A stretch of DNA of 51,525 nt from Pseudomonadota bacterium (GCA_005792545.1 SXRM01000350.1:1-51525), one strand, 5' to 3'. Positions 42,045 to 50,650 are shown, counted from the stretch's first letter. The notes: generated from the sequence alone by a model not told the origin. Numbers and translations are program-made.

Positions 42045-44584
42045 AATTGCTTGGTGATGGCGTCGCGCAGCTTCTGTAGCTGCTCTTCGGGCTTGAAGCC
42101 GGTGTCGTAGAACTGGATAACGCCCTTGCGATCGACGATGAAGGTGGCGGGCATCGAGTACACGTTGAACTTGCCCATCAGCTCGGACTCGGGGTCATTG
42201 ATGATGCCCCACGGCGTCTCAAAGCCCTTGGCGAACTCCAGTGAGCGCCCTTCTTCGCGATCGACGCCGATGCTGATGACTTGAAAGCCCTTGGCTTTGT
42301 GCTCCTTCCACAAGTTGACCAGCTCCGGAAATTCCTTCTTGCATGGCCCACACCACGACGCAAAGAAGTTGACCAGCGTGACCTTGCCCTTAAAGCCATC
42401 GGAGTCGATGACCGTGCCGTTGGTGTCCTTGGCGGTAAAGTGCGGGCAGGCCTTGCCGACGAGATCGGTGTCGGCGCTCTTGACCTCACTTGCTGCCGCT
42501 TTCTGCGCCACGTTGCTGTCGGAGCAGCACCGAAAGCCGGTGGTCTGATTGCGGTTGCCGATGCCAAAGCTCGCCGACCGCTGGTTGCAGGCCGCGCGCT
42601 CGCCCGAATTGTTGTGGCCGCCCATCAAGCCCGCCGTCTCTTTGGTGGTGCCAGACCACTCGCCGATGTTGCCGGCGAGGTCAAAGACGCCCGAGTTGGT
42701 GCGGCAAGACGCCTTGGCGCCGGTCTTTTGGTACTTGCCCTTGTACTTGTCTTCTTGATCGACGCAGTTGCCTGCAGCGTAGAAGGTGCCGTACGGGTAC
42801 ATGTTGCCTTCGACGTCGTCATCGGCGAACTGCTGGTTGTTGTTGTTGTCGACGGCCGGCACGCCGGAGCACGCCGAGACCCACTCCTCTTCGGTGCACA
42901 GGCGCTTGCCCGCCTTCTTGCAGGCCTCTTCAGCTTCGGTCCACGACGCCATCGCTGGTTCGACGTCGGGCAGGCTGACCGCGCGGCCGTCCTTGGCCAG
43001 CGACGCTTCGTAAGGGTCGATGAAAAACGAACCCTTGGCCGTCTTGGCCTCGATCATCTGGCTGCCGTCGGGCTTGGGCGCCTGCTGGGCGGCTTTCTGT
43101 TTGTCCTGTTCGAAGCGAACCCACGCCGGCCGCGGGTCTTCCAGCGCCTTTTGGACCATGTACTCCAGGATCTGGGTAGTCGCCGATCCGGTCACCAGCA
43201 TGCCGTTGATGTAGGTGCGCGGCGCACCGTTGATGCCGGCGCGGACGGCCGCGTCGATGTCTTTGTTGAACTTCTGCCAGATCGACGGGTCCTTGATGCA
43301 AGCGTCGTACTTGGCCATGTCCAAGCCCAGTTCTTCCGCGGCCTTGCGGTTAGCGGCCGGGTCGAGGTTGGGTTGGTTGGCGTAGAGCTTGTCGTGCATC
43401 TCCCAGAACTTGTTCTGGCGGCCGGCGCACAGGCCGGTGGCGTGGGCGTTGCAAGCGTTGGGGTGCTTGTCGTAGCCCTGCATGTAGCGATTGCAGGTCG
43501 GGTTCATCGGAAAGTGCTTCATGATGAAGCGCACTTTGTCCTTGTACTTGGCCTTGACCGGCTCCATGGTCATCGCCAGGTACTTGCAGTACGGGCACTC
43601 GAAGTCCGAGTACTTGACGACCGTGACCTTGGCGTCCTTGGGTCCGATGGCGTCGCGCAGGTCTTCTTCGTCAAAGCACGGGTTGAAGATTGTCCAGCCG
43701 TCTTCCTTGGTCAGCACGCCATAGGTCTTGCCGCACTCGCTGTTGTCGGCGACCGCCGCGGGCGCGGCAGTGGGTGCGCTGGGCACGCTCGGCGCGGTCG
43801 AACCGCCCTGAACAGCAGCGGCACCAGCCTTGGCTGCATCGACCGGGGCGGCGCCGCCGGTCGCAAACAGCTGGTCGAGCTTGGCCTTGTACTCGTTCTC
43901 CATCTTCTCTTTGGTGTGATCGTAGCCGAGCCACGCCACGCCCAGGCCGATAAAGGCCACCAAAATGCTGGTGGACACCGGTTGCTCAAAGGACTTAAGC
44001 AGGTCCAAACAGCGCGTGATCGTGTTACCGACGGTCTTGGGCCCGGCGGCGATGGCCAGCGCGGTCGAGCCGAAGTTCACCACGTACAGCGAAATGCAGT
44101 ACAGGCAATAGGCTTCGACCTTGACCGAGCTGTACAGCGCCAGGTAGAGCGAAAATGCGCTGCTCAGCAGACCGAGCCCGGCGACGATGTCGATCGCCCG
44201 CCGCCCGGTGGCGCGGTCGACACCGCCTTCTTTGCCGGCGCGCATCGCGGTAGAGACCAGATAGATCTGCGCGACATAGGCGGGCACGGCGTACAGGCTG
44301 ATCGGCAAACCGAACAGCTCGGACATGCCGCTCATATTGACCTTGTCGCAGTTGATCGCGCCGCCCAGGTTGCAACTGGACAGGTACCCCGGATCGAGCA
44401 GCACGTGCAGCTTGTGGCGCACCAGGTACACGGCGACGCCGACGCCTACGGCAAGCAGCGCCAGGATTGCTACCAACATCTGGCTCGCCGGCGCTTCGGC
44501 TTCGGCAGCGGGCGGCGCGGCGGCGGGCACCTCGGGCGCCGGCTGCTCAGGCGGCGGGGTGGTCGGGGCTTTGCTTTTGGCCAT
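42041..44584 (-). CDS. VKOR-DsbA-FGE-like-TlpA oxidoreductase fusion
   Basis: The 847-residue protein starts at the ATG at 44584, with GGAG nine bases upstream; a GTG at 44599 is less likely. After a Pro/Ala tail and a membrane helix comes a VKOR domain with Cys71/Cys79 (CNLGGAINC) and the active pair Cys160-Leu-Tyr-Cys163, which passes electrons to quinone. After another helix and a linker, residues of about 290-485 form a DsbA/thioredoxin-4 domain with SDFECPYC (Cys330, Cys333) and cis-Pro context GAPRTY. Residues of about 515-685 form a formylglycine-generating-enzyme/sulfatase-modifying fold (RLCTEEEWVSAC, DLAGNIGEW, TTGFRCC). One of the two FGE active Cys positions (Cys666) is kept and the other is Gly. 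A TlpA-like domain follows with ASWCGPC (Cys745, Cys748). It should oxidise or isomerise disulfides outside the inner membrane. Confidence 0.9.
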   Translation of the reverse strand: MAKSKAPTTPPPEQPAPEVPAAAPPAAEAEAPASQMLVAILALLAVGVGVAVYLVRHKLHVLLDPGYLSSCNLGGAINCDKVNMSGMSELFGLPISLYAVPAYVAQIYLVSTAMRAGKEGGVDRATGRRAIDIVAGLGLLSSAFSLYLALYSSVKVEAYCLYCISLYVVNFGSTALAIAAGPKTVGNTITRCLDLLKSFEQPVSTSILVAFIGLGVAWLGYDHTKEKMENEYKAKLDQLFATGGAAPVDAAKAGAAAVQGGSTAPSVPSAPTAAPAAVADNSECGKTYGVLTKEDGWTIFNPCFDEEDLRDAIGPKDAKVTVVKYSDFECPYCKYLAMTMEPVKAKYKDKVRFIMKHFPMNPTCNRYMQGYDKHPNACNAHATGLCAGRQNKFWEMHDKLYANQPNLDPAANRKAAEELGLDMAKYDACIKDPSIWQKFNKDIDAAVRAGINGAPRTYINGMLVTGSATTQILEYMVQKALEDPRPAWVRFEQDKQKAAQQAPKPDGSQMIEAKTAKGSFFIDPYEASLAKDGRAVSLPDVEPAMASWTEAEEACKKAGKRLCTEEEWVSACSGVPAVDNNNNQQFADDDVEGNMYPYGTFYAAGNCVDQEDKYKGKYQKTGAKASCRTNSGVFDLAGNIGEWSGTTKETAGLMGGHNNSGERAACNQRSASFGIGNRNQTTGFRCCSDSNVAQKAAASEVKSADTDLVGKACPHFTAKDTNGTVIDSDGFKGKVTLVNFFASWCGPCKKEFPELVNLWKEHKAKGFQVISIGVDREEGRSLEFAKGFETPWGIINDPESELMGKFNVYSMPATFIVDRKGVIQFYDTGFKPEEQLQKLRDAITKQL

Positions 44585-44811
44585 CGGAACAATCTCCACA
44601 AGATTATCGAGGGTTGCCTGCGAGGCGGGCCGAATGAGGCAGCGCGCGGGGCGCGTAATTTAGGCGGCGCCAACTTTTGTGCAACCCGGTCCGCGGCCCA
44701 ACCCCGCCGCGGTCGCAAAGATTCCGCGGGCCGGCTTGTCGATTGGTCCGGCGACTGCCATGGTCCGCGCGCGGCAACGCCGGCACGACCGTCGGCAGGC
44801 CCAAGGGTTCC
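44585..44811. promoter_or_regulatory. Divergent promoter region
   Basis: This 227-base gap separates the oxidoreductase fusion (minus) from trmFO (plus) and must hold promoters for both. An AT-richer patch around 44655-44680 (GTAATTTAGG, CAACTTTTG) is the likeliest place, but no clear -35/-10 pair was found. The open frame upstream of the trmFO ATG is not supported by a ribosome-binding site. Confidence 0.3.
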
Positions 44812-46179
44812 ATGGCGCAAATGCCCGACGTCATCCTCATCGGTGCAGGCCTCGCCGGCTGCGAGTGCGCCTGGCAACTGGCCGAACGCGGCGCCCGCGT
44901 CCAGATTTGTGAGATGAAGCCGCTGCGCCGCACGCCGGCCCAGACGGCCGACACGCTGGCTGAGCTGGTGTGTTCCAACTCGTTTCGCAGCGACAACCCG
45001 CACAACGCCGTCGGCCTGTTGCACGAGGAGATGCGGGCGTTGGGTTCGCTGATCTTTCGGCTCGCCGACCAGCATCGGGTACCGGCGGGCGACGCCCTGG
45101 CCGTAGACCGCGACCAGTTTTCGGCCGACGTCGAGCGCCACATCCGCCAACACCCGATGATCTCGGTGGTTGCGGGCGAGGTGACCGAGTTGCCGCTGCA
45201 GGCGGGGGTGCCGGTGGTGGTGGCGACAGGGCCGTTGACCTCGGACGCGCTGGCGGCCCATTTGGTGGCGCTGACCGGCCAGGAGCGGCTGGCGTTCTAC
45301 GACGCGATCGCGCCCATCGTCGCCGCCGAGTCGATCGACATGCAGCAGGTGTTCGCTGCGTCGCGGTGGGGCAAAGGCGGGGGCGACGACTACCTGAATT
45401 GCCCGATGGACAAGGCGCAGTACTTCGCCTTCGTCGAGGCGGTGGTCGCGGCCGAGACGTTGCCGCTGCAGGACTTTGAGCGCGGGGTCCGCTACTTTCC
45501 CGGGTGTCAGCCCATCGAAGTCATCGCGCAGAGCGGGCCAAAATCCCTGCGCTTTGGGCCTATGAAGCCGACGGGCCTGGACGACCCGCGCACCGGCCGC
45601 TGGCCGTTCGCGGTGGTGCAACTGCGTGCCGAGAACCGCCACAAGACCGCCTATAATCTCGTCGGGTTCCAGACCAAAATGCGCCAAGCCGAGCAGCGCC
45701 GGGTCCTCGGTATGGTTCCTGGCTTGGGCGAGGCCGAGTTCTTGCGCTACGGATCGGTGCACCGCAACACTTTTTTGGACAGTCCGCGGCTGCTGGATCC
45801 GGCGATGCGCCTGCTGTCGGTGCCGCAAGTCCGATTTGCTGGCCAGATCACGGGAGTTGAAGGCTACGTAGAATCGACCGCGAGCGGTCTGTGGGTCGCT
45901 TTGGCGCTGCACGCCGAGCGCAGCGGCACGACGTTGACGCCACCGCCCACGACGACGGCGCTCGGCGCGCTGGTCCAGCATGTGGTGGACACCTCGGTGC
46001 CGGACTTTCAGCCGTCCAACTTGCACTTTGGGCTGTTCGAGCCACTGGCCGACATCCGCGATCCGCTGACGGGCAAGAAGCGCGACAAGCCCATGCGCAA
46101 AGAGGCGTTGTGTAAGCGCGCACGACCAGCCCTGAGGGAATGGATGCGCACCACCGGCCTGCCTTCGGCCTGTGGATAA
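44812..46179 (+). CDS. trmFO: Methylenetetrahydrofolate-tRNA-(uracil-5-)-methyltransferase TrmFO
   Basis: The 455-residue flavoenzyme starts at the ATG at 44812, behind AAGGG; a second ATG at 44821 is a near alternative. It methylates U54 of tRNA to ribothymidine, with the carbon from methylenetetrahydrofolate and FADH2 as reductant. The N-terminus has the FAD-binding VILIGAGLAGCECAWQL, then KPLRRTPAQTADTLAELVCSNSFRSDN (given here in parts: KPLRRTPAQ, LAELVCSNSFRSDN) with the conserved Cys54. Further family features are FAVVQLRAEN, YNLVGFQTKM, RYGSVHRNTF and FAGQITGVEGYVES. Length and motifs are normal for GidA-related TrmFO. The TGTGGATAA at its stop codon is an exact match to a DnaA box but probably coincidental. 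Confidence 0.96.
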   Translation: MAQMPDVILIGAGLAGCECAWQLAERGARVQICEMKPLRRTPAQTADTLAELVCSNSFRSDNPHNAVGLLHEEMRALGSLIFRLADQHRVPAGDALAVDRDQFSADVERHIRQHPMISVVAGEVTELPLQAGVPVVVATGPLTSDALAAHLVALTGQERLAFYDAIAPIVAAESIDMQQVFAASRWGKGGGDDYLNCPMDKAQYFAFVEAVVAAETLPLQDFERGVRYFPGCQPIEVIAQSGPKSLRFGPMKPTGLDDPRTGRWPFAVVQLRAENRHKTAYNLVGFQTKMRQAEQRRVLGMVPGLGEAEFLRYGSVHRNTFLDSPRLLDPAMRLLSVPQVRFAGQITGVEGYVESTASGLWVALALHAERSGTTLTPPPTTTALGALVQHVVDTSVPDFQPSNLHFGLFEPLADIRDPLTGKKRDKPMRKEALCKRARPALREWMRTTGLPSACG

Positions 46180-46189
46180 CCCTGTGGAC
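46171..46189 (+). other. DnaA-box-like sequence at the trmFO stop
   Basis: TGTGGATAA at 46171-46179 equals the consensus DnaA box on the opposite strand, and TGTGGACA follows at 46183-46190. The first overlaps the end of trmFO. One exact site and one weak site, without an AT-rich unwinding region or replication genes nearby, do not make an origin. The remaining bases to about 46311 show nothing else. Confidence 0.25.
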
Positions 46190-46392
46190 ATCGCCGGAAC
46201 GGCTGGCCGGGCGATCGCTTGGCGGCCGAGGGCGTTCGCGACACGCAAGTCGTTTGGCGGCATCTCGATCCAGATCAAGGGGTTGCACCGGGGCCGTTGA
46301 CCGCGATCGCCATGCGGCGTACCTGCCGGCCCGCTCGTTCGGTGCCGCTTCCGCGCATGGTGCGCGGACCGTTCCGGGCGGGCTCGCCGACG

Positions 46393-47283
46393 ATGCCGCG
46401 ACCGCCGTCTTCAGCCCTGCGCACACCTGGCCCGGCTCTCGGTGGCGGTCGGCGCCGCGGCGGCTGGCTGCGGACTGTGCTGCGCATGGTCGCCGTGGCG
46501 GCCGCTATTGGGCTGGTGGCCTGGCTGTCGCTGCGCACAATCCTGACTGATCTGGCGACCGGTGCCCATCTGGCGGCCACCCACAAAGCCGAAGGTGACA
46601 GTCCGGCCCGGCTGCCGGCGACTGCGATAGCCCAAGCGCCTGGGCCCAGAGCGCCCGCGGCTCCTGTGTTTGCTGGCCCTGGCGCCAAACAACTGTTGCC
46701 CACGGCCATGCCATCGGCGCGCGACCCGGTTGCGACCGCGCTGCTCGCGGCGGCCCGCGACCACCTGGCACGCAAGGTCTCGCCGACCGTGTACGCAGTG
46801 GACGACCTGCGCGCCAACTCGGGCAACCACCTGGACCTCATCGAGCGCGGGGTGCAAGCCCACTTGCCGCTCAAGACCGCGCTTGTGCGCCATCGGGCGC
46901 GCAATCCGCAGCTGTATGGCCTGCACGGCAAGCCGCCGCTAACGCTGGACGAACGCCGCCGCGCCTGGAACGGCGACAACCTGGAGCTGTTCCTGAACAC
47001 CTTTGGGCAGTTGCGACCCGACGGCGACGCGCAGCCGGGTGATGTGGCGTTGCTGCGGCGCCAACGCGGCAACCGCAAGCTGGTCGCCGTGGTCAGCGAT
47101 GTGGCCGACGACGTCGGCAAGGCCCAGTTTGTGGTGCTGGACCCGGCCGAGCGCGCTGCCAGCGAGGTGTCGGCGCGGCAGGGCTATCAGTTGCTGCGGG
47201 TGTTCCACCTCGGTGCCGCCGAGGTGGCGCGGGCGCGGCAGTTGCTGGACTTGCAAGACGAAGCGGCCGGAACGCCCTTGTAG
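46393..47283 (+). CDS. Membrane-anchored protein, possibly a degenerate DUF1287 relative
   Basis: The frame is open from 46219. I place the start at the ATG at 46393 because it gives a basic n-region (GGGRRRGGWLRTVLR) directly before one hydrophobic helix (VAVAAAIGLVAWLSL). ATGs at 46312 and 46358 are possible, and no ribosome-binding site decides. The 296-residue product has an Ala/Pro linker and then an extracytoplasmic domain of about 170 residues. Order and spacing of VYAVDDL, LDLIERGVQAHLPL, LELFLNTFGQLRPDGDAQPGDVALL, VAVVSD and VVLDPAER recall DUF1287, an NlpC/P60-like family. The positions where that family has its Cys (CTDV) and His (HIG) carry other residues, so it would be inactive. 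The family call is tentative. Confidence 0.55.
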   Translation: MPRPPSSALRTPGPALGGGRRRGGWLRTVLRMVAVAAAIGLVAWLSLRTILTDLATGAHLAATHKAEGDSPARLPATAIAQAPGPRAPAAPVFAGPGAKQLLPTAMPSARDPVATALLAAARDHLARKVSPTVYAVDDLRANSGNHLDLIERGVQAHLPLKTALVRHRARNPQLYGLHGKPPLTLDERRRAWNGDNLELFLNTFGQLRPDGDAQPGDVALLRRQRGNRKLVAVVSDVADDVGKAQFVVLDPAERAASEVSARQGYQLLRVFHLGAAEVARARQLLDLQDEAAGTPL

Positions 47284-47288
47284 GTCGC

Positions 47289-47308
47289 GCGGCAACAGCG
47301 TTTGCCGC
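47289..47308 (+). terminator. Hairpin after the DUF1287-like gene
   Basis: GCGGCAA, a six-base loop and TTGCCGC form a perfect 7-bp stem six bases beyond the stop. There is no T-run. It separates the membrane-anchored protein from the PhoD gene, whose own start follows 45 bases later. Confidence 0.5.
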
Positions 47309-47353
47309 TGCGTCGACCCGGGACTATGATCACCCCGTTCAACGGAGGATCCC

Positions 47354-49612
47354 ATGCAGCGTCGAGCTTTTCTGCAAACGACCGTGGCGGTCGCGGGCGC
47401 CGTGCTGGCGCGCTGTGGTGGCGACCCCAAGCCGGCCGCGACCGGCGACGCGGCGGCCGGCACTGACGCAGCGTTCGGCGGCGATGCCAGCGGCGACAGC
47501 AAGGCGAGCGGCGACGCGACCGCGGATGCACAGTCGGCGGCCGGACCGGACAAAGCTTGGTTTCCGCAGTCGCTGTGTTCGGGTGATCCGCGGCCAGACA
47601 GCGCCATCGTGTGGACGCGCGCCATCGACCCGAACAAGCCCAGCGCCGACATTGCGCTGCAACTGGTGGTCGGCACCGACAAAGCCCTGAGCGAAGTCGT
47701 GCAGTTCAGCGGCAAGCCGGCGCTGCTGATCACGGCCAAGGCCGCCCACGACGGCTGTGTCAAGGTCAAAGTGACCGGTCTCAAGGCGGCCACGCTGTAT
47801 TGGTACCGGTTCGAGTCCAGCGACGGCGCGCACAAGACCGTCATCGGCCGCTTCAAGACGGCGCCCAAGGCCGACGCCGACGTGCCGGTCAAGTTCGCGG
47901 TGGTGTCGTGCCAGGACTACAACGGCAAGTACTACAATAGCTACGCCCGCTTGCTCAAAGAAGACGTCGACTTCTTCGTGCACTTGGGCGACTACGTGTA
48001 CGAGACGACCGGCAACCCCGAGTTCCAAAACGTCTCCGCCGACCGTGTGGTCCAGTTCAGCGATCCGGCCAGTGCGATCGCCTTCGGTCCCAAAGACAAG
48101 CCGACGTACTACGCAGCCAAGTCGCTTAGCAATTACCGTGATTTGTACAAGATCTACCGCGGCGATGCCGACATGCAGAAGATGCACGAGTCGGCAGCGA
48201 TGATCGCGGTGTGGGACGACCACGAGTTCAGCGACGACTGCTGGCAGACCCAGGCCACCTACTTTGACGGTGCGCAAGACGAGAATGACCCAGGTCGCCG
48301 CGCCAACGCCGACATGGCGTGGTTCGAGTACATGCCGGTCGACTATCCCGCTGGCGCCGACTTCGAGTTCGACCCCAAGGCGGCGTTTCCTGGCAACCTG
48401 CGGATCTACCGCGACTTTGCCTTCGGCAAGCACCTGCACCTGGCCATGACCGATCTGCGGCGTTACCGCTCCGATCATGTGGTTCCTGAGGACTCGCTGC
48501 CCGGCGCGGTCGCGCTGCTGCAAGATGAACTGCAGACCCTGGCGGGCAAGGTGCTCGACATCGCCCAGCCGTACCTGGACATCGACAGCCATGACGGCGG
48601 CAAGTACGCAAAATTCTTCAAGGACAACGCTGCGACGCTCAAGATCAGCGCGGCCAAGGTCAAAGGTGCGGTAGCGGTGCCTTGGATCAACTCCAGGCTC
48701 AAGGACTTGGAAAAGGCGCCAGGAGTGCCGGCCCCGATTGCCGATGCCGACGCGGCCAAGCTGCCCAAGGGCCTGTCGTTTGGCCAGATGCTCAAATTCA
48801 GCGGCTTTGGCGCACTTGGTGCCCGCTACCTGGTCACGCGGGTTCCGTTTGAGCTGTACGCCAAAGCGCAATGGGAAAAGACCAAGGGCGAGAGCGAGCA
48901 GATCATGGGCGCCGACCAGGAAAAGTGGTTCCTGGACTCGATGGCCAAGGCCGCGCAGACCTGGAAAGTGTGGGGCAACGAATACACGCTGCAGCGCCGC
49001 GAGATCGACCTGTCGGCGCTGCCGAGCCTGCCCGACGCGTTTCGGCAGCGCTTCTTGCTCAGCGCCGAAGACTGGGACGGCGCGCCCAACCGCCGGGACA
49101 AGATCCTGGCGGCGCTGGCCAAAATCCCAAACACCGTGGTGGTATCCGGCGATATCCATGCCTTTTTTGCGGGCACGCCGATGGTCGATAGCGACCCGAC
49201 CCAAAAGATCGTCGAATTCGTGACCGGCGCGATTTCGTCGGGCACCTACCAGACGTTGCTGCTGCGGCAGGCGTCGAGCGACCCAGCGCTCAAGGCGGCC
49301 GGCGCGGACGGGCTGGCGATGCTCGCCAACAACTTTCTGCTCGGCATCGGCACGGGTCCCGTCAACCCGAACCTGGGCTACTGTCACGTTGAGTGGAACG
49401 GGTTTACCGTGGTGACGGCCGCTGGCGACTACCTGTCGACTACGTTCTGGCAGGCCGAGGAATCCGTCGCCAGCAAGCGGCAGCCCGACGACAAGCTCGA
49501 CGCCCTGTTCCAGATCGCCGAGTTCCGGACCAAAGCGGGTGGCCGTGACCTGGAGCACAAGCTCAAGGGCGCGTGGAAGACCTGGGATCCCAAGGCCTAC
49601 GACTGGAAATAG
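47354..49612 (+). CDS. phoD: PhoD-family alkaline phosphatase/phosphodiesterase, Tat-exported
   Basis: The 752-residue protein starts at the ATG at 47354, behind a strong GGAGG. The N-terminus MQRRAFLQTTVAVAGAVLAR is a Tat-type signal. Cys21 could be lipid-modified, but Arg at -1 is atypical for a lipobox. An Ala/Gly/Asp linker leads to a PhoD_N fibronectin-like domain (SLCSGDPRPDSAIVWTR, YWYRFES), then the metallophosphatase domain. This has SCQDYNG, HLGDYVYE (His210, Asp213), WDDHEFSDD (Asp288, Asp289, His290) and VVVSGDIHAFF (Asp600, His602), the metal ligands of PhoD enzymes that use Fe3+ and Ca2+. At 752 residues it is longer than typical PhoD (about 550), with extra sequence between the WDDHE and SGDIH motifs. 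It likely releases phosphate from organic mono- or diesters outside the cell. No Pho box was identified. Confidence 0.88.
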   Translation: MQRRAFLQTTVAVAGAVLARCGGDPKPAATGDAAAGTDAAFGGDASGDSKASGDATADAQSAAGPDKAWFPQSLCSGDPRPDSAIVWTRAIDPNKPSADIALQLVVGTDKALSEVVQFSGKPALLITAKAAHDGCVKVKVTGLKAATLYWYRFESSDGAHKTVIGRFKTAPKADADVPVKFAVVSCQDYNGKYYNSYARLLKEDVDFFVHLGDYVYETTGNPEFQNVSADRVVQFSDPASAIAFGPKDKPTYYAAKSLSNYRDLYKIYRGDADMQKMHESAAMIAVWDDHEFSDDCWQTQATYFDGAQDENDPGRRANADMAWFEYMPVDYPAGADFEFDPKAAFPGNLRIYRDFAFGKHLHLAMTDLRRYRSDHVVPEDSLPGAVALLQDELQTLAGKVLDIAQPYLDIDSHDGGKYAKFFKDNAATLKISAAKVKGAVAVPWINSRLKDLEKAPGVPAPIADADAAKLPKGLSFGQMLKFSGFGALGARYLVTRVPFELYAKAQWEKTKGESEQIMGADQEKWFLDSMAKAAQTWKVWGNEYTLQRREIDLSALPSLPDAFRQRFLLSAEDWDGAPNRRDKILAALAKIPNTVVVSGDIHAFFAGTPMVDSDPTQKIVEFVTGAISSGTYQTLLLRQASSDPALKAAGADGLAMLANNFLLGIGTGPVNPNLGYCHVEWNGFTVVTAAGDYLSTTFWQAEESVASKRQPDDKLDALFQIAEFRTKAGGRDLEHKLKGAWKTWDPKAYDWK

Positions 49613-49630
49613 GGCCGAAAGTCCGGCCTA
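49610..49630. terminator. Bidirectional hairpin between convergent genes, containing both stop codons
   Basis: TAGGGCCGAAAGTCCGGCCTA folds with a GGCCG/CGGCC stem. Its first three bases are the TAG stop of phoD and its last three, on the minus strand, the TAG stop of the next gene. The gap between the genes is only 15 bases. The element resembles the TAGGGC-type repeat at 5471-5496. Confidence 0.65.
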
Positions 49631-50650
49631 CTTGATCGAAGTCGGCGGCTCGTTGATGAATTCGTAATACCAGCCGTGCGGCGCCAGCGACACCAGGACG
49701 CCCCGCTGGGCGGCCGGCTGCAGCAAGTTCGGCCGGAAGCTGTCATACAGCAACTGGGCGACCTGCTTACTGTATTTCTTCCATAGCCCCTTGTCTTCAA
49801 AGTACTTGTCCCACGCGAGCGACGTCTCGTGGCCGTCGGCGAGGATGCGCAGCCAGCCAGTGCCCGGGTCGGTAGCGAAATGGCACGGCAGCTCCAGCTT
49901 TTCGCTGCCATTGCTGGTGGGCTCGGTGCCGCCCGGCTCGTACTGCGCGCTGATGGTCGCGCTCATCGTGCATGCAGCGCCGGCCGTGGCGGTATCGGGC
50001 GATGGCGCAATCTGGATCTGCACGTTGGTGGTCTTGACCGTCTTGGCCTTGGGCTTTTCGGTCACGTCTTGCAAGATGTCGCTGCGCACGAACGGCCCGC
50101 CCGGGGTCGCGCGCACGAACGCGAGCAACGTCAGACCGCGCTTGCCCTTCTTGTACGACGTGTCTGCCAGCTGGGGCTCGGGCACGCCGACAATCGAGTC
50201 GAGGACGGCGGCCGTGCGTCGCCAATTGCGGTAGGCGACCTTGTCCTGGAATTCGAGTTCCAACAACTGGTTGGGCAGGATCTTCATGGTACCCGCGATC
50301 TTGGCCAGGGTCGACGGCTGACAGGCATTGCGGTCGATGACGGTGCGCACTAGGGTCTCCGGCGGCGCGAGCACCAACCACTCTTCGACATTGACGCAGT
50401 TGCCGAGGGTCGGCTGCATCCAATTGCCTTTGACCGCGGGATCGAGCGGTGAATAGCCGGGTCCACCGGCGGCGGCGCCCTGCCCGCCCCCGACTGCCCC
50501 GCCATCTCCGCCAGCGCTGTCGTTGCCGGTGTCCGTTGTCGCCGAGCCGGAACTGCCGATGGTGGGCCCGGTCTTGGCATCCGAGCACGCGCCCAGCTGC
50601 AGCGCGCAGGCGAACAGGAGCCCCGAATTGGCGGATGTGGCAATGCGCAT
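49628..50650 (-). CDS. Uncharacterised lipoprotein
   Basis: The 340-residue product from the ATG at 50650 has a short lipoprotein signal (LLFACALQLGAC, Cys22) followed by a Gly/Ser/Thr/Ala-rich linker. The frame extends to a GTG at 50743 that overlaps the pyruvate kinase stop by four bases. That longer start would put 31 residues before the signal peptide, so the shorter form is preferred, though no good ribosome-binding site marks either. The mature part has a few Cys (NCVNVEEW, DRNACQPS, GAACTMSA, ELPCHF) and ends with GVLVSLAPHGWYYEFINEP. I recognise no family or catalytic motif. It converges on phoD with shared hairpin DNA. Confidence 0.7.
   Translation of the reverse strand: MRIATSANSGLLFACALQLGACSDAKTGPTIGSSGSATTDTGNDSAGGDGGAVGGGQGAAAGGPGYSPLDPAVKGNWMQPTLGNCVNVEEWLVLAPPETLVRTVIDRNACQPSTLAKIAGTMKILPNQLLELEFQDKVAYRNWRRTAAVLDSIVGVPEPQLADTSYKKGKRGLTLLAFVRATPGGPFVRSDILQDVTEKPKAKTVKTTNVQIQIAPSPDTATAGAACTMSATISAQYEPGGTEPTSNGSEKLELPCHFATDPGTGWLRILADGHETSLAWDKYFEDKGLWKKYSKQVAQLLYDSFRPNLLQPAAQRGVLVSLAPHGWYYEFINEPPTSIK

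Noticed and set aside
46171-46190. Chromosomal replication origin
   Set aside because: Only one exact DnaA box, no AT-rich unwinding element, and no dnaA, dnaN, parA or gidA next to it.
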